Shown here: in pieces, positions 37,100 to 45,882 of the stretch
Position numbering within the stretch: position 1 is the first letter of the stretch
How the letters are laid out: each line of letters opens with the position of its first letter
From: Neisseriaceae bacterium CLB008
Lineage (GTDB): Bacteria > Pseudomonadota > Gammaproteobacteria > Burkholderiales > Neisseriaceae
Assembly (NCBI GenBank): GCA_041228285.1
Contig: CP166133.1
Coordinates: 2,389,380 to 2,453,379, forward strand
Direction of reading: 5' to 3'
Length of the DNA: 64,000 nt
The notes under the pieces: generated by a model
Told to the model about the DNA's origin: nothing
The model's input: the letters and a program-made list of their open reading frames with translations, nothing else
The model's database searches: none
Program-made: the position numbers and the translations under genes

Positions 37100-37687
37100 A
37101 TGAAGAATACCACACTTGTTTTAGGCTCCAGCTCCGTTTTTCGCCAAGCGCAGCTTAAAACCCTTGGCTTGGCGTTTATTTGCGCCAAGCCCAATTGTGA
37201 CGAAACCCCTTTAGCCAATGAATCCGCCCACGACACTGCCTTACGCCTGGCCGTGGGCAAGGCGCGCTCTTTGGCCAGTGCACATCCCGACAGCCTCATC
37301 ATCGGCGCCGACCAAGTAGCCTTTGTGGGCGCACAGCAGCTCGGCAAACCCATGAGTACTGATAAAGCCTTCGCCATGCTGCGCCACACCAGCGGCAAAG
37401 TTTTAACCTTTTATAGCGCTTTGTGCTTACTCAACACCCGCACCGGCGCCTTGCAACAACACGTTGACCAAACCGAAGTGCGGATGCGCACCCTCAGCGA
37501 CGCCACCATTACGGCCTATCTTGCGCGCGAGCCAGACGCCATCTACTGCGCCGGCGGCGCCAAAAGCGAAGGCCTAGGCGCGGCGCTGATTCAGAGCATT
37601 CACAGCGAAGACCCAAACGCCTTAATCGGCCTCCCTATTTTTAAACTGATTGATTTTCTGGCCAATGAAGGAATCCACCCACTATGA
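37100..37687 (+). CDS. maf: Maf-family nucleotide pyrophosphatase (YceF-like)
   Basis: Hydrolyses non-canonical nucleoside triphosphates to monophosphates. The 195 residues carry the Maf N-terminal loop LGSSSVFRQAQL, CDETPL near 36, the IIGADQVAFVGAQQLGKPMS region with the catalytic Asp (near 74), and YCAGGAKSEGLG. The ADQVA form matches the YceF subgroup, which prefers 7-methyl-GTP. It is coupled to the next gene by ATGA and divergent from yceD, as is common for yceF and yceD. Confidence 0.92.
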   Translation: MKNTTLVLGSSSVFRQAQLKTLGLAFICAKPNCDETPLANESAHDTALRLAVGKARSLASAHPDSLIIGADQVAFVGAQQLGKPMSTDKAFAMLRHTSGKVLTFYSALCLLNTRTGALQQHVDQTEVRMRTLSDATITAYLAREPDAIYCAGGAKSEGLGAALIQSIHSEDPNALIGLPIFKLIDFLANEGIHPL

Positions 37688-38391
37688 GCCTAGGCACCCT
37701 ATACCTAATCCCCACGCCCTTAGGCGATGAGCAACAAGCATGGCTCTTACCGCACGAACAAAGCCAGGTCACCCACATCACCCATTTCGTGGTTGAGGCC
37801 GAAAAAACCGCGCGCAAACACCTAAAAGCCATGGGTGTAACCACGCCCATTCGTGAACTGAGCATGAACACCCTGAACGAGCACAGCGACGAGAAAGCCC
37901 TACCCGAACTGATCAAACCACTCTTAGCCGGCCACGACGTTGGCCTGGTCAGTGAAGCAGGCTGCCCAGCCATCGCCGACCCTGGCGCCAATCTGGTCGC
38001 CCTCGCCCACAAAAAAGGCATCCCCGTTCGCCCGCTCATGGGCGCATCCAGCATTTTCTTGGCCTTAATGGCCTCGGGCGCCAACGGCCAAAGCTTCACC
38101 TTTAAAGGCTATTTACCCTCGGACAAAGCCGAGCGTCTAAAAGCCCTAAAGCAGCTAGAGCAAACCTCGCAAAAAAACAACGAAACCCAAATCTTTATTG
38201 AAACGCCGTATCGTAATCAGGCCGTTTTAGAAGACGCACTGGCTCAACTCGCCCCCTCAACACGTTTATGCATTGCCTGCGACTTGACCCTACCCAGCCA
38301 AACCATCATCAGCCAAACGGTGGCTAACTGGCCTAAAGACTTACCCAACCTACACAAGCGCCCCTGCATTTTCATCATTCATCATCAGTAG
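37684..38391 (+). CDS. SAM-dependent methyltransferase of the tetrapyrrole-methylase/RsmI superfamily
   Basis: A 235-residue relative of 16S rRNA methyltransferase RsmI. It shows LYLIPTPLGD at the start, VGLVSEAGCPAIADPGANLV (near 80-100) and VRPLMGASSIFLALMASG, the cofactor-site motifs, then FIETPYRNQAVLEDAL. It lacks the C-terminal helical domain of RsmI proper and belongs to a second, shorter subgroup often found beside maf in beta-proteobacteria. The methylated substrate is unknown, so rsmI is not used as symbol. Start codon overlaps the maf stop (ATGA). Confidence 0.87.
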   Translation: MSLGTLYLIPTPLGDEQQAWLLPHEQSQVTHITHFVVEAEKTARKHLKAMGVTTPIRELSMNTLNEHSDEKALPELIKPLLAGHDVGLVSEAGCPAIADPGANLVALAHKKGIPVRPLMGASSIFLALMASGANGQSFTFKGYLPSDKAERLKALKQLEQTSQKNNETQIFIETPYRNQAVLEDALAQLAPSTRLCIACDLTLPSQTIISQTVANWPKDLPNLHKRPCIFIIHHQ

Positions 38392-38399
38392 CCCAAACG

Positions 38400-38428
38400 C
38401 AAAAAGCTGCCCTAGGGCAGCTTTTTAT
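38400..38428 (+). terminator. Bidirectional terminator between the methyltransferase gene and amiC
   Basis: AAAAAGCTGCC pairs with GGCAGCTTTTT around a short CTAG-type apex, with A/T runs both sides. It ends both convergent transcripts. Confidence 0.86.
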
Positions 38429-38444
38429 CGTCTAGCCAAGTCAT

Positions 38445-39734
38445 CTAGCGACGCGCGATCACGGCACCTTGCTTGATGTATTGGTTCACACCATTCACGA
38501 TGGCCTGAGCCATCTTGGTTCGGAACGCCGCCGTTTTCAGCAAGCCCTCTTCGGTTGGATTAGAAATAAACGCCGTTTCCACCAAAATCGACGGAATGTC
38601 TGGCGCTTTCAAAACGGCAAAGCCAGCCTGCTCTACTTGGCCACGATGCAGCTTATTCACGCCTTCGAGCTGTTTCAACACCAAGCCGCCCAGCTTTAAG
38701 CTGTCGTTAATGGTGGCTGTCTGGGTCAAGTCCAGCAGCGTACGGTCCAAATAAGCATCACCGGTTTTCGCCTTCACCCCACCGATGAGGTCGGCGTCAT
38801 TTTGAGTTTGCGCTAAAAAGCGTGCCTGACTACTGGTAGCGCCCTTTTCACTCAGGGCAAACACGCCCGTGCCGCGCGCGGAAGGATTGGTAAAAGCATC
38901 GGCGTGGATCGAAATGAAAATATCCGCCTTTTGCTTACGCGCCTTTGCCACCCGTACGCTCAATGGAATAAACACATCTTCGTTACGGGTCATATAGGTT
39001 TTCACATTACCTTGACGATCAAACAAACGCTTCACTTCACGCGCCACCTGCAAGACCACGTCTTTTTCACGCAGCTTAGAAGGCCCAATAGCCCCCGGAT
39101 CCTCGCCACCGTGACCTGGATCCAGCATCACAATCAACGGACGATTCGCCGTCACCGGCTGCTTCGGTGCCACCGCCACCTCAACCTTAGGCGGTGCCTT
39201 AGGCACGCTCGGCGACGAGCCATCTTTGCTCATTTTGCCTTTGTTGTAATCTTCTAACAGTGCCAACAGCGGATCCGACTCTTCGGCGCTGTTTTTCGGG
39301 TATAAATCGACCACTAAGCGATGCTTAAACTCCGCAATCGGCTTCAAAGAGAACACCTGTGGATTGATTGGTTCTTTTAATTCGAACACCACCCGCACCA
39401 CATCGGGACTAAACTGAGCGGCGCGAGCCACCTTGATGTAAGGGTCAAAAGCCAACACTTTGGTGCTGATGGTTTGCATCGGCTCATTCAACGCCACCCC
39501 CTCAATGTCCAACACCATTCGACGGGGGTTATCCAGTTCGAAATGCTTGTAGGTCACGGGTTCAGAGGATTCGATGGTGATGCGCGTATACGATGAAGCC
39601 GGCCAAATACGCACCGCAACCACGCTGGACTTAATGCCTTGAGCGTGACCTACGCGGCTCACGCTCAGCACCAAACCCCCAGCAACAGACCCTAAGAAAT
39701 GACGGCGTGTCAGTTTAACCATGTGTTCAGACAT
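38445..39734 (-). CDS. amiC: N-acetylmuramoyl-L-alanine amidase AmiC, Tat-exported
   Basis: Periplasmic zinc amidase that splits septal peptidoglycan for daughter-cell separation. The 429 residues start with a twin-arginine signal (LTRRHFLGSVAGG). An AMIN domain (about 40-145) that targets the septum and a flexible linker follow. The amidase_3 domain lies at about 195-420: MLDPGHGGEDPGAIG (zinc His, Glu), FISIHADAF (zinc His) and SILVETAFISNPTEE (catalytic Glu). AGG lies about seven bases before the ATG. It overlaps tsaE by 25 bases. Confidence 0.96.
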   Translation of the reverse strand: MSEHMVKLTRRHFLGSVAGGLVLSVSRVGHAQGIKSSVVAVRIWPASSYTRITIESSEPVTYKHFELDNPRRMVLDIEGVALNEPMQTISTKVLAFDPYIKVARAAQFSPDVVRVVFELKEPINPQVFSLKPIAEFKHRLVVDLYPKNSAEESDPLLALLEDYNKGKMSKDGSSPSVPKAPPKVEVAVAPKQPVTANRPLIVMLDPGHGGEDPGAIGPSKLREKDVVLQVAREVKRLFDRQGNVKTYMTRNEDVFIPLSVRVAKARKQKADIFISIHADAFTNPSARGTGVFALSEKGATSSQARFLAQTQNDADLIGGVKAKTGDAYLDRTLLDLTQTATINDSLKLGGLVLKQLEGVNKLHRGQVEQAGFAVLKAPDIPSILVETAFISNPTEEGLLKTAAFRTKMAQAIVNGVNQYIKQGAVIARR

Positions 39735-40171
39735 TCTTTACCTAATAATGATTTAGCAATAATTGTACAGGTTCTTCCTTGATTTTGCACAGATAATGAC
39801 ACTACCCAGTCTGGGTCTGGCAAAAATCCAGCGCCTTGCGCCGGCCATTCAATCAAACACACGCTGCGTTCGTCGAATAAATCCACTAAGCCTGCGTCTA
39901 GCCATTCCTCTGGATCAGAAAAACGGTACAGGTCGAAATGATGAATCGTGATCGGGGCCAGCTCATAGCTTTCCACGATGGCGTAGGTCGGGCTTTTGAC
40001 TGGGCCAGCATGCCCCAAGCCACGCAACAAACCACGCGTTAAGGTGGTCTTACCCGCACCCAAATCCCCTTCTAGGTAAATCACCATAGGGGTTTTCAAC
40101 ACCTGAGCCAACTCAGCGCCCAGCGCCATGGTCGCCGCCTCATCCGGCAAGCTCATTGTCTGTGTGTTCAT
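39710..40171 (-). CDS. tsaE: tRNA threonylcarbamoyladenosine biosynthesis ATPase TsaE
   Basis: ATPase that drives TsaBD in t6A37 tRNA modification. The 153 residues carry the Walker A motif GDLGAGKTTLTRG near 35, VKSPTYAIVESY, HFDLYRFSDPEEW and LIEWPAQGAG, all family signatures. It is first in a two-gene unit with amiC, a pairing common in Neisseria and gammaproteobacteria (tsaE-ami). Confidence 0.96.
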   Translation of the reverse strand: MNTQTMSLPDEAATMALGAELAQVLKTPMVIYLEGDLGAGKTTLTRGLLRGLGHAGPVKSPTYAIVESYELAPITIHHFDLYRFSDPEEWLDAGLVDLFDERSVCLIEWPAQGAGFLPDPDWVVSLSVQNQGRTCTIIAKSLLGKECLNTWLN

Positions 40172-40463
40172 CCTCTGCCCCTAGCTTAAATACAGCATTA
40201 TGCCCAGCTTGAGCAAAAAATTAAAGCGCCGCCCCTAGCAACGGGGCTATGCGCACTCAAGCCATAGACCCACCCTGAGGCCTGAAGGTTCCAAAAAATC
40301 ACGCCCTTAAGCCCCAGAAAGACCAAATCACGGTTTTTTAACTTAATTCAACCCGCCCTGGTCGACGCACACTAGGCACAGGATTAAAAAGTGCTAAAAT
40401 GGGCGCTTATCACAACTTCTTGCCCTGCGGCAGCACGCCCGTAGGCTATGGACTCAGCACCAC
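40172..40463. other. 292-base divergent intergenic region (tsaE / murI)
   Basis: No coding frame was found. It must contain the divergent tsaE and murI promoters. TAAAAT near 40394 could be a -10 for murI, but no proper -35 accompanies it. No other feature was recognised. Confidence 0.4.
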
Positions 40464-41276
40464 ATGAACACTCACGATTCGCGCCCCATTGGCGTGTTTG
40501 ACTCAGGCGTTGGCGGCCTGACCGTGGTTCGCGCCCTGATGGAGCGCCTACCGCACGAAAACATCGTCTACTTCGGCGACACCGCCCGCGTGCCGTACGG
40601 GGTTAAATCGCCCAACACGATTGAAACGTTCACCACCCAAATCGTCGATTTCCTACTGCAAAAAGACGTTAAAGCCTTGGTGATTGCCTGTAACACCATT
40701 GCCGCCGTTGCCGGCCACCGCGTACGCACCATGGCTGCTGGCATGCCGGTGATGGACGTCATCAGCGCAGGCGCCGAAGCGGCCTTAGCGGCCTCAAAAT
40801 CCGGCAAGATCGGCGTCATCGCCACCAGCACCACCGTCAACAGCAATGCCTATGCGCGCGCCATCCACAGCCAACGTCACGACAGCCGCGTGGTGTCGCA
40901 AGCCTGCCCTTTGTTTGTCCCCCTGGTTGAAGAAGGCTGGCTCGACCACGAAGTCACCCAGCTAACCTGTAAGGAATACATGAAGCCATTGCTGTCAGAA
41001 CACATTGATACATTGGTATTGGGCTGTACTCACTACCCCCTACTCAAGCCCCTATTGGAGCGCGAAGCGCCCGGCATCACCCTGGTTGACTCTGCCATCA
41101 CCACCGCTGAAGCCACGGCTCAGGCTTTGGCTTCAGCAGATTTATTAAACCAAGACTACGCCACCGAACCCAAGCATCAGTTCTACGTATCAGACGTGCC
41201 GCTTAAGTTCCAAACCATAGGCGAACGCTTTTTAGGCCGCACCCTAGACCACATTCAGCGTCAAACGCTGGAGTAA
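40464..41276 (+). CDS. murI: Glutamate racemase
   Basis: Makes D-glutamate for peptidoglycan. The 270 residues carry GVFDSGVGGLTV with the active-site Asp/Ser region, YFGDTARVPYG, and the two catalytic cysteines in VIACNTIAA (near 76) and LVLGCTHYPLL (near 190). It stands alone, divergent from tsaE and convergent with rnhB. Confidence 0.96.
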   Translation: MNTHDSRPIGVFDSGVGGLTVVRALMERLPHENIVYFGDTARVPYGVKSPNTIETFTTQIVDFLLQKDVKALVIACNTIAAVAGHRVRTMAAGMPVMDVISAGAEAALAASKSGKIGVIATSTTVNSNAYARAIHSQRHDSRVVSQACPLFVPLVEEGWLDHEVTQLTCKEYMKPLLSEHIDTLVLGCTHYPLLKPLLEREAPGITLVDSAITTAEATAQALASADLLNQDYATEPKHQFYVSDVPLKFQTIGERFLGRTLDHIQRQTLE

Positions 41277-41283
41277 ACGGCCA

Positions 41284-41319
41284 CAAAAAAACCGACCTTA
41301 ACACACAGCAAGGTCGGTT
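41284..41319 (-). terminator. Rho-independent terminator after rnhB
   Basis: AACCGACCTT pairs with AAGGTCGGTT around a ten-base loop. On the minus strand it is followed by seven T. It lies about 25 bases past the rnhB stop and closes the long envelope-gene run. Confidence 0.82.
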
Positions 41320-41343
41320 GTGATCCATCCTCTACAAACGGCA

Positions 41344-41904
41344 CTAGATCATGTGCTTAATCGGCGCAAAGCCTAGCCTATGCTCGGCAATAATGCCGTG
41401 GGTCTGCAAGGCCTCTAAATGCTGCTTGGTGCCGTAGCCTTTATGCTGAGCAAACCCATATTCAGGATGCACCGCATCTAAGGCATACATCTGCGCATCA
41501 CGCGCCGTCTTGGCCAAAATCGAGGCAGCAGAAATCACCTGCTCTTTTAAGTCGCCCTTAACAATCGCCTGAGCCGGCATCAACAGCCCTGGCGGCACGC
41601 GATTGCCGTCGATCAACACCTGCCCCGGCACCACGTTTAAGCCTTCAACCGCACGGCGCATGGCCAACATCGTGGCATGCAGAATGTTTAAATCCAAAAT
41701 CTCCGCCGTCGTGGCCTCGGCCACGGCATAGGCCACAGCTTGCTCTTTAATCAAAATCGCCAAGGCATCGCGCTGTTTTTCGGTTAACTTTTTAGAATCG
41801 GTTAACTTAGGCAGATCAAACTGGGCGGGTAAGATCACCGCCGCCGCAAACACGCTGCCCACCAACGGGCCTCGGCCCGCCTCATCCACACCGGCAATCA
41901 TCAT
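41344..41904 (-). CDS. rnhB: Ribonuclease HII
   Basis: Cleaves RNA in RNA-DNA hybrids and removes misincorporated ribonucleotides. The 186-residue version begins [16 protein letters not shown], the conserved start with the catalytic Asp-Glu pair. [25 protein letters not shown] and a [21 protein letters not shown] stretch follow. ATG at 41904 overlaps the lpxB stop in ATGA; the upstream frame to 41958 lies inside lpxB. It is last in the lpx run, as in many proteobacteria. Confidence 0.95.
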   Translation of the reverse strand: MMIAGVDEAGRGPLVGSVFAAAVILPAQFDLPKLTDSKKLTEKQRDALAILIKEQAVAYAVAEATTAEILDLNILHATMLAMRRAVEGLNVVPGQVLIDGNRVPPGLLMPAQAIVKGDLKEQVISAASILAKTARDAQMYALDAVHPEYGFAQHKGYGTKQHLEALQTHGIIAEHRLGFAPIKHMI

Positions 41905-43067
41905 CGTCTGGCTTCCTTTATCACCACGTCTGCCGCCAATTTTGCCGTATCCAAACACAAGGTTTCATGTAAAGCGGTAAAGTCTGCCATCACGGCACGG
42001 CTAGCCGCCTTGTCCTCATACCAATCCAGCATGGCACGCGCCAGCTTTTCTGGCGTGGCATCGTCTTGCAATAATTCAGGCACCGCCGGCTTATTCAATA
42101 AAATATTGGGTAAGCCCACGTAGGCGCTCTTGATTTTGCCCTTCACCCAGGCATAGGTTAGGCCTGAGATACGGTAGCTGATCACCATTGGCCGCTTACA
42201 CAAAGCCACTTCCAGCGTGGCCGTACCGCTGGTCACCAGCACCACATCGCTGGCCACGCAGGCCATTTGCGCATGGCCACTCATGATGGTCAAAGGCAAA
42301 TCCAAAGAATCGGTGCGACTCAACACCTCTTTAAACCGCCGCGTTGAGGCCACTGTTGCCAAAGGCACTAAAAACCGCGCCTGCGGCAGCTTCTCGGCGA
42401 TTAATTTAGCCGCGCCCAAAAACAGCGGCGCCATATAGTCGATTTCGCTGACGCGGCTGCCGGGCATCAGGGTAAATACGGGAATATCCTGCCGAATCGA
42501 CATCTTTTGGCGCATGCTCACCTTATCGGGCATCAACGGCATGGTCTGAGCCAGTGGATGCCCAACAAAGGTTGCCTTGCCGCCTACCGCGGTATACAGC
42601 GGTGGCTCCATCGGAAACAGACACAAAACGTGATCCACCTGCCGCGCAATCTTCGGCACCCGCTCGCTACGCCAGGCCCACACCGATGGGCTGACGTAAT
42701 GAATGGCGGGAATACCCTTTTGCTTAAACTTCGCCTCTAAGGCCAAATTAAAGTCGGGCGCATCCACGCCCACAAATACGTGTGGACGCTCCTGCATCAA
42801 GGTTTTGAACACGCCTTTACGAATACCCATGAGTTCGGGCAAACGCTTCAGCACTTCAACCAGACCGCGCACGGCCAGCTTTTCTTGCGGATACAGGCTT
42901 TTGAATCCTAAAGCTTCCATTTGTGGGCCACCAATGCCGACAAACTCTGCTTTAGGGTTTTGCGCTAAGATGGCGCTCATGAGGTGGGCGCCGAGCAAGT
43001 CGCCCGAAGCCTCCCCCACCACCATCCCCACCTTAAGGGTGGCTTCTTGACTGAACCAAGTGGTCAT
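41901..43067 (-). CDS. lpxB: Lipid-A-disaccharide synthase
   Basis: Joins UDP-2,3-diacylglucosamine and lipid X to form the lipid A disaccharide; peripheral membrane GT19 enzyme. It has 388 residues, with the N-terminal [44 protein letters not shown] and [10 protein letters not shown] family motifs. The C-terminal [20 protein letters not shown] binds the nucleotide. It follows lpxA with start and stop touching, and is coupled to rnhB. Confidence 0.97.
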   Translation of the reverse strand: MTTWFSQEATLKVGMVVGEASGDLLGAHLMSAILAQNPKAEFVGIGGPQMEALGFKSLYPQEKLAVRGLVEVLKRLPELMGIRKGVFKTLMQERPHVFVGVDAPDFNLALEAKFKQKGIPAIHYVSPSVWAWRSERVPKIARQVDHVLCLFPMEPPLYTAVGGKATFVGHPLAQTMPLMPDKVSMRQKMSIRQDIPVFTLMPGSRVSEIDYMAPLFLGAAKLIAEKLPQARFLVPLATVASTRRFKEVLSRTDSLDLPLTIMSGHAQMACVASDVVLVTSGTATLEVALCKRPMVISYRISGLTYAWVKGKIKSAYVGLPNILLNKPAVPELLQDDATPEKLARAMLDWYEDKAASRAVMADFTALHETLCLDTAKLAADVVIKEARR

Positions 43068-43843
43068 TAGCGAATAATGCCTCGTTCTTCGCTCGCAAAA
43101 AAATCAACGAACGGTTGCAATACAGCATGGGTTTGCGCTTCTTCAATAATCGCTGCCTTGGCCTCATTTAAGGTCAAGCCTTGGCGATACAGGGTTTTGT
43201 AAGCACGTTTTACTGTGGCAATGTCCTCAGCGCTGAACCCGCGGCGGCGCAAGCCTTCGCTATTGATGCCGGCTGGTTCAGCCCTAAAGCCTGCCCCCAT
43301 AACGTACGGCGGCACGCTTTTGTGCACGCCTGCGGCAAATGCCGTCATGGCATGCGGCCCGATCACGCCGAATTGATGCACCAAGGTATAGCCGCCTAAG
43401 ATCACCCAATCACCAATGGTGACGTGGCCGGCCAAAGAGGCGTTGTTGGCAAAAATCGTGTGGTTGCCGACGATGCAGTCATGCGCCAAATGCACATAAG
43501 CCATGATCCAGTTGTCGTCGCCAATTTTGGTCACGCCACCGCCTTGTACCGTACCTAGATTAAAGGTACAAAACTCACGGATGGTGTTGTTATTGCCGAT
43601 TTCCAAACGAGTGGGTTCGTCGGCAAACTTTTTGTCTTGCGGGATGGCCCCTAAAGACGAGAACTGAAAAATATGGTTGTTTTCGCCAATCGTGGTGTGG
43701 CCTTCAATCACCACATGAGGGCCAATCGTGGTGCCGGCACCGATGACAACGTTGGGACCAATCACGGTGTATGGCCCGACAGTGACGTCATCAGCCAGCT
43801 GTGCCTTAGCATCCACCAAGGCAGTCGGATGGATGTTGCTCAT
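43067..43843 (-). CDS. lpxA: UDP-N-acetylglucosamine acyltransferase
   Basis: First lipid A step: moves a 3-hydroxyacyl chain from ACP to UDP-GlcNAc. It has 258 residues. The first two thirds are left-handed beta-helix hexapeptide repeats ([21 protein letters not shown]). The catalytic His region is [14 protein letters not shown], near 125, and the helical C-terminus carries the EGLRRRGFS segment. Two bases separate its start from the fabZ stop; it sits in the standard fabZ-lpxA-lpxB order. Confidence 0.97.
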   Translation of the reverse strand: MSNIHPTALVDAKAQLADDVTVGPYTVIGPNVVIGAGTTIGPHVVIEGHTTIGENNHIFQFSSLGAIPQDKKFADEPTRLEIGNNNTIREFCTFNLGTVQGGGVTKIGDDNWIMAYVHLAHDCIVGNHTIFANNASLAGHVTIGDWVILGGYTLVHQFGVIGPHAMTAFAAGVHKSVPPYVMGAGFRAEPAGINSEGLRRRGFSAEDIATVKRAYKTLYRQGLTLNEAKAAIIEEAQTHAVLQPFVDFFASEERGIIR

Positions 43844-43845
43844 GA

Positions 43846-44307
43846 CTAAGCCTCGATTTCTTTTTTAGCGCACATGATTTCGGCTTCAGCCGCAACCTGA
43901 CCGTCAACCTTGGCCACGGCTGTGTATTTAGCAATGCCGCGACGCGCTGAAATCTGCTCAATTTCAAACACTAATTGATCACCAGGCACCACTTGGCGCT
44001 TGAAGCGTGCTTTATCAATACCGGCAAAGAAATAGATTTCATTCTCAGCACGGCCACCCAAGCTTAAAATAGACAACAAGCCAGCAGCCTGAGCCATGGC
44101 TTCAACGATTAACACGCCAGGCATCACTGGGAAGTTAGGAAAATGACCTTGGAAAAACTCTTCATTGATGGTCACGTTCTTGTATGCACGCAAACTCGTA
44201 TTGGCTTCAAAATCGGTGACCCGATCAACCAATAAAAATGGATAGCGATGAGGCAATAATTTCGCAATCTCACGCGAATCTAACGGTAATTGAATGTCCA
44301 TACTCAT
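43846..44307 (-). CDS. fabZ: 3-hydroxyacyl-ACP dehydratase
   Basis: Dehydrates 3-hydroxyacyl-ACP in fatty-acid elongation and so competes with LpxA/LpxD for the same substrate. The 153-residue hot-dog fold carries [14 protein letters not shown] with the catalytic His (near 22) and [19 protein letters not shown] with the catalytic Glu (near 70). Two bases separate it from lpxD. ATG at 44307 or two codons later is possible. Confidence 0.96.
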   Translation of the reverse strand: MSMDIQLPLDSREIAKLLPHRYPFLLVDRVTDFEANTSLRAYKNVTINEEFFQGHFPNFPVMPGVLIVEAMAQAAGLLSILSLGGRAENEIYFFAGIDKARFKRQVVPGDQLVFEIEQISARRGIAKYTAVAKVDGQVAAEAEIMCAKKEIEA

Positions 44308-44309
44308 GC

Positions 44310-45356
44310 TTATTCCTTTTCATTAACGGCACCAAGCTGTGCCAGCTGTTGTTCTAACTGTTTTATTTTTTTTGCCATGTCGTTTAAATGGCGTAAATGA
44401 ACGGCGTTGCGCACCCAATCCTTATGGCGCGCCAAAGGATAAGAAGACGCATAGTGGCCAGGCTCGGTAATGGATTTACTCACCAAGGTCCCGCCCCCAA
44501 TAAAGGTTTTATCAGCCACTTCGATGTGGCCCACAAACATGGCAGCCCCCCCTATCGTACAATAGGCCCCGATCTTGGTACTGCCGGCGATCCCCGTACA
44601 GCCTGCAATGGCACTGTGAGCACCAATCTGTACATTATGGGCCACCTGAACCAGGTTATCGATTTTGGCACCTTGATGCACCACGGTGTCGTCTAAAGCG
44701 CCGCGATCAATGGTGGCATTGGCCCCAACCTCAACGTCGTCGGCCAGAATCACCCGACCCGTTTGCGGTATTTTAAACCATTTTGTTTGATCCCACGCCA
44801 TGCCGAAGCCGTCTGCACCGATTACAGCGCCTGAGTGCACTTCTACGCGGTCGCCCAAGACACACTCAGGATACAGCGTCACATTGGCATGTAGGCACAC
44901 CTGAGCGCCCAGCACACAGTTCGCTTCGACCACCGTGCCCGGTAATATGCGGCAACCCTCGCCCAACACCACGTCAGGGCCAATGTACACCTGAGCGCCA
45001 ATATCGCAGCTCGGCGGCACCACGGCGCCAGGCATAATGACTGCCGTTGGATGCACCACCCCTTGTGCGACCACCACAGGCGTAAACAAGCGCGCCACTT
45101 TGGCGAAATACAAATAGGGGTCTTTGGCCACAATGGCGCTGATGCCGGCAGGCACCACCTCGGCGCCCATTTTTTCAGACACGATCACCGCAGAGGCTTG
45201 TGAATCATTCAAACTATGGCGATATTTTGGATTGGCTAAAAAACTAATTTGCTCCGCTTGAGCACTGTCAAGCGGAGCAACTTTGGTCACTGACACATCT
45301 GGGCCGACGAGCTCGCCGCCCAGCTGCGTCACGATCTGTGACAGTAACAATGACAT
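44310..45356 (-). CDS. lpxD: UDP-3-O-acylglucosamine N-acyltransferase
   Basis: Third step of lipid A synthesis. Of 348 residues, the N-terminal uridine-binding domain spans about 1-100 ([23 protein letters not shown]). Hexapeptide repeats follow, including [19 protein letters not shown] and the active His in [11 protein letters not shown] (near 243). The C-terminal helix is rich in K, Q and L. It lies between skp and fabZ. Confidence 0.97.
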   Translation of the reverse strand: MSLLLSQIVTQLGGELVGPDVSVTKVAPLDSAQAEQISFLANPKYRHSLNDSQASAVIVSEKMGAEVVPAGISAIVAKDPYLYFAKVARLFTPVVVAQGVVHPTAVIMPGAVVPPSCDIGAQVYIGPDVVLGEGCRILPGTVVEANCVLGAQVCLHANVTLYPECVLGDRVEVHSGAVIGADGFGMAWDQTKWFKIPQTGRVILADDVEVGANATIDRGALDDTVVHQGAKIDNLVQVAHNVQIGAHSAIAGCTGIAGSTKIGAYCTIGGAAMFVGHIEVADKTFIGGGTLVSKSITEPGHYASSYPLARHKDWVRNAVHLRHLNDMAKKIKQLEQQLAQLGAVNEKE

Positions 45357-45371
45357 AGAAAGGCCTTATCG

Positions 45372-45869
45372 TTATTGTCGATCCAAGGTTTTGATCACCA
45401 AGTCGGTGATGTCATAACGTGGATCAACATAAACTGCTTCTTGTAAAATCAAATCGTAGCCCTGCTGCTTGGCAATGTTGCGGATGATGTTGTTGGCCTG
45501 CTCTTGAATGCTGGCAAACTCCTCATTGCGCCGCAGGGTATACTCACGCGACACCATGGCACTGGTCTCGTTGTAACTGGCAATTAAAGCTTTGTATTCA
45601 TCTTCGGTTTTGATCCGCTCGGCAGCGCTCAACTGATTGCTGCCGAGTTTTTTCTCGATCTTTACCCCCTCAGCGCGCAACGCTTTAAGCGTGTTTTGCT
45701 GGGCAGCAAATTCCTTATCCAACCGATTCACAATACTCTGCGCGGCCTTTGCTTCTTGATAAACCCGCTCGGTACTGATGAATCCAAGCTTTTGAACGCC
45801 TTGGGCATAAACCCCCTGCATCAGGGTCAATGCCACACTCGCCGCCATCATTTTTTGCAAAATTCGCAC
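45372..45869 (-). CDS. skp: Periplasmic chaperone OmpH/Skp
   Basis: Holds unfolded outer-membrane proteins on the way to BamA. The 165 residues begin with a signal peptide cut near 22 (GVYAQ), then KLGFISTERVYQEAKAAQSI and a long charged coiled-coil arm (about 40-120), then LILQEAVYVDPRYDITD at the C-terminus. Small basic size and the bamA-skp-lpxD order are diagnostic. Confidence 0.93.
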   Translation of the reverse strand: MRILQKMMAASVALTLMQGVYAQGVQKLGFISTERVYQEAKAAQSIVNRLDKEFAAQQNTLKALRAEGVKIEKKLGSNQLSAAERIKTEDEYKALIASYNETSAMVSREYTLRRNEEFASIQEQANNIIRNIAKQQGYDLILQEAVYVDPRYDITDLVIKTLDRQ

Positions 45870-45882
45870 AATTACTCCTTAA

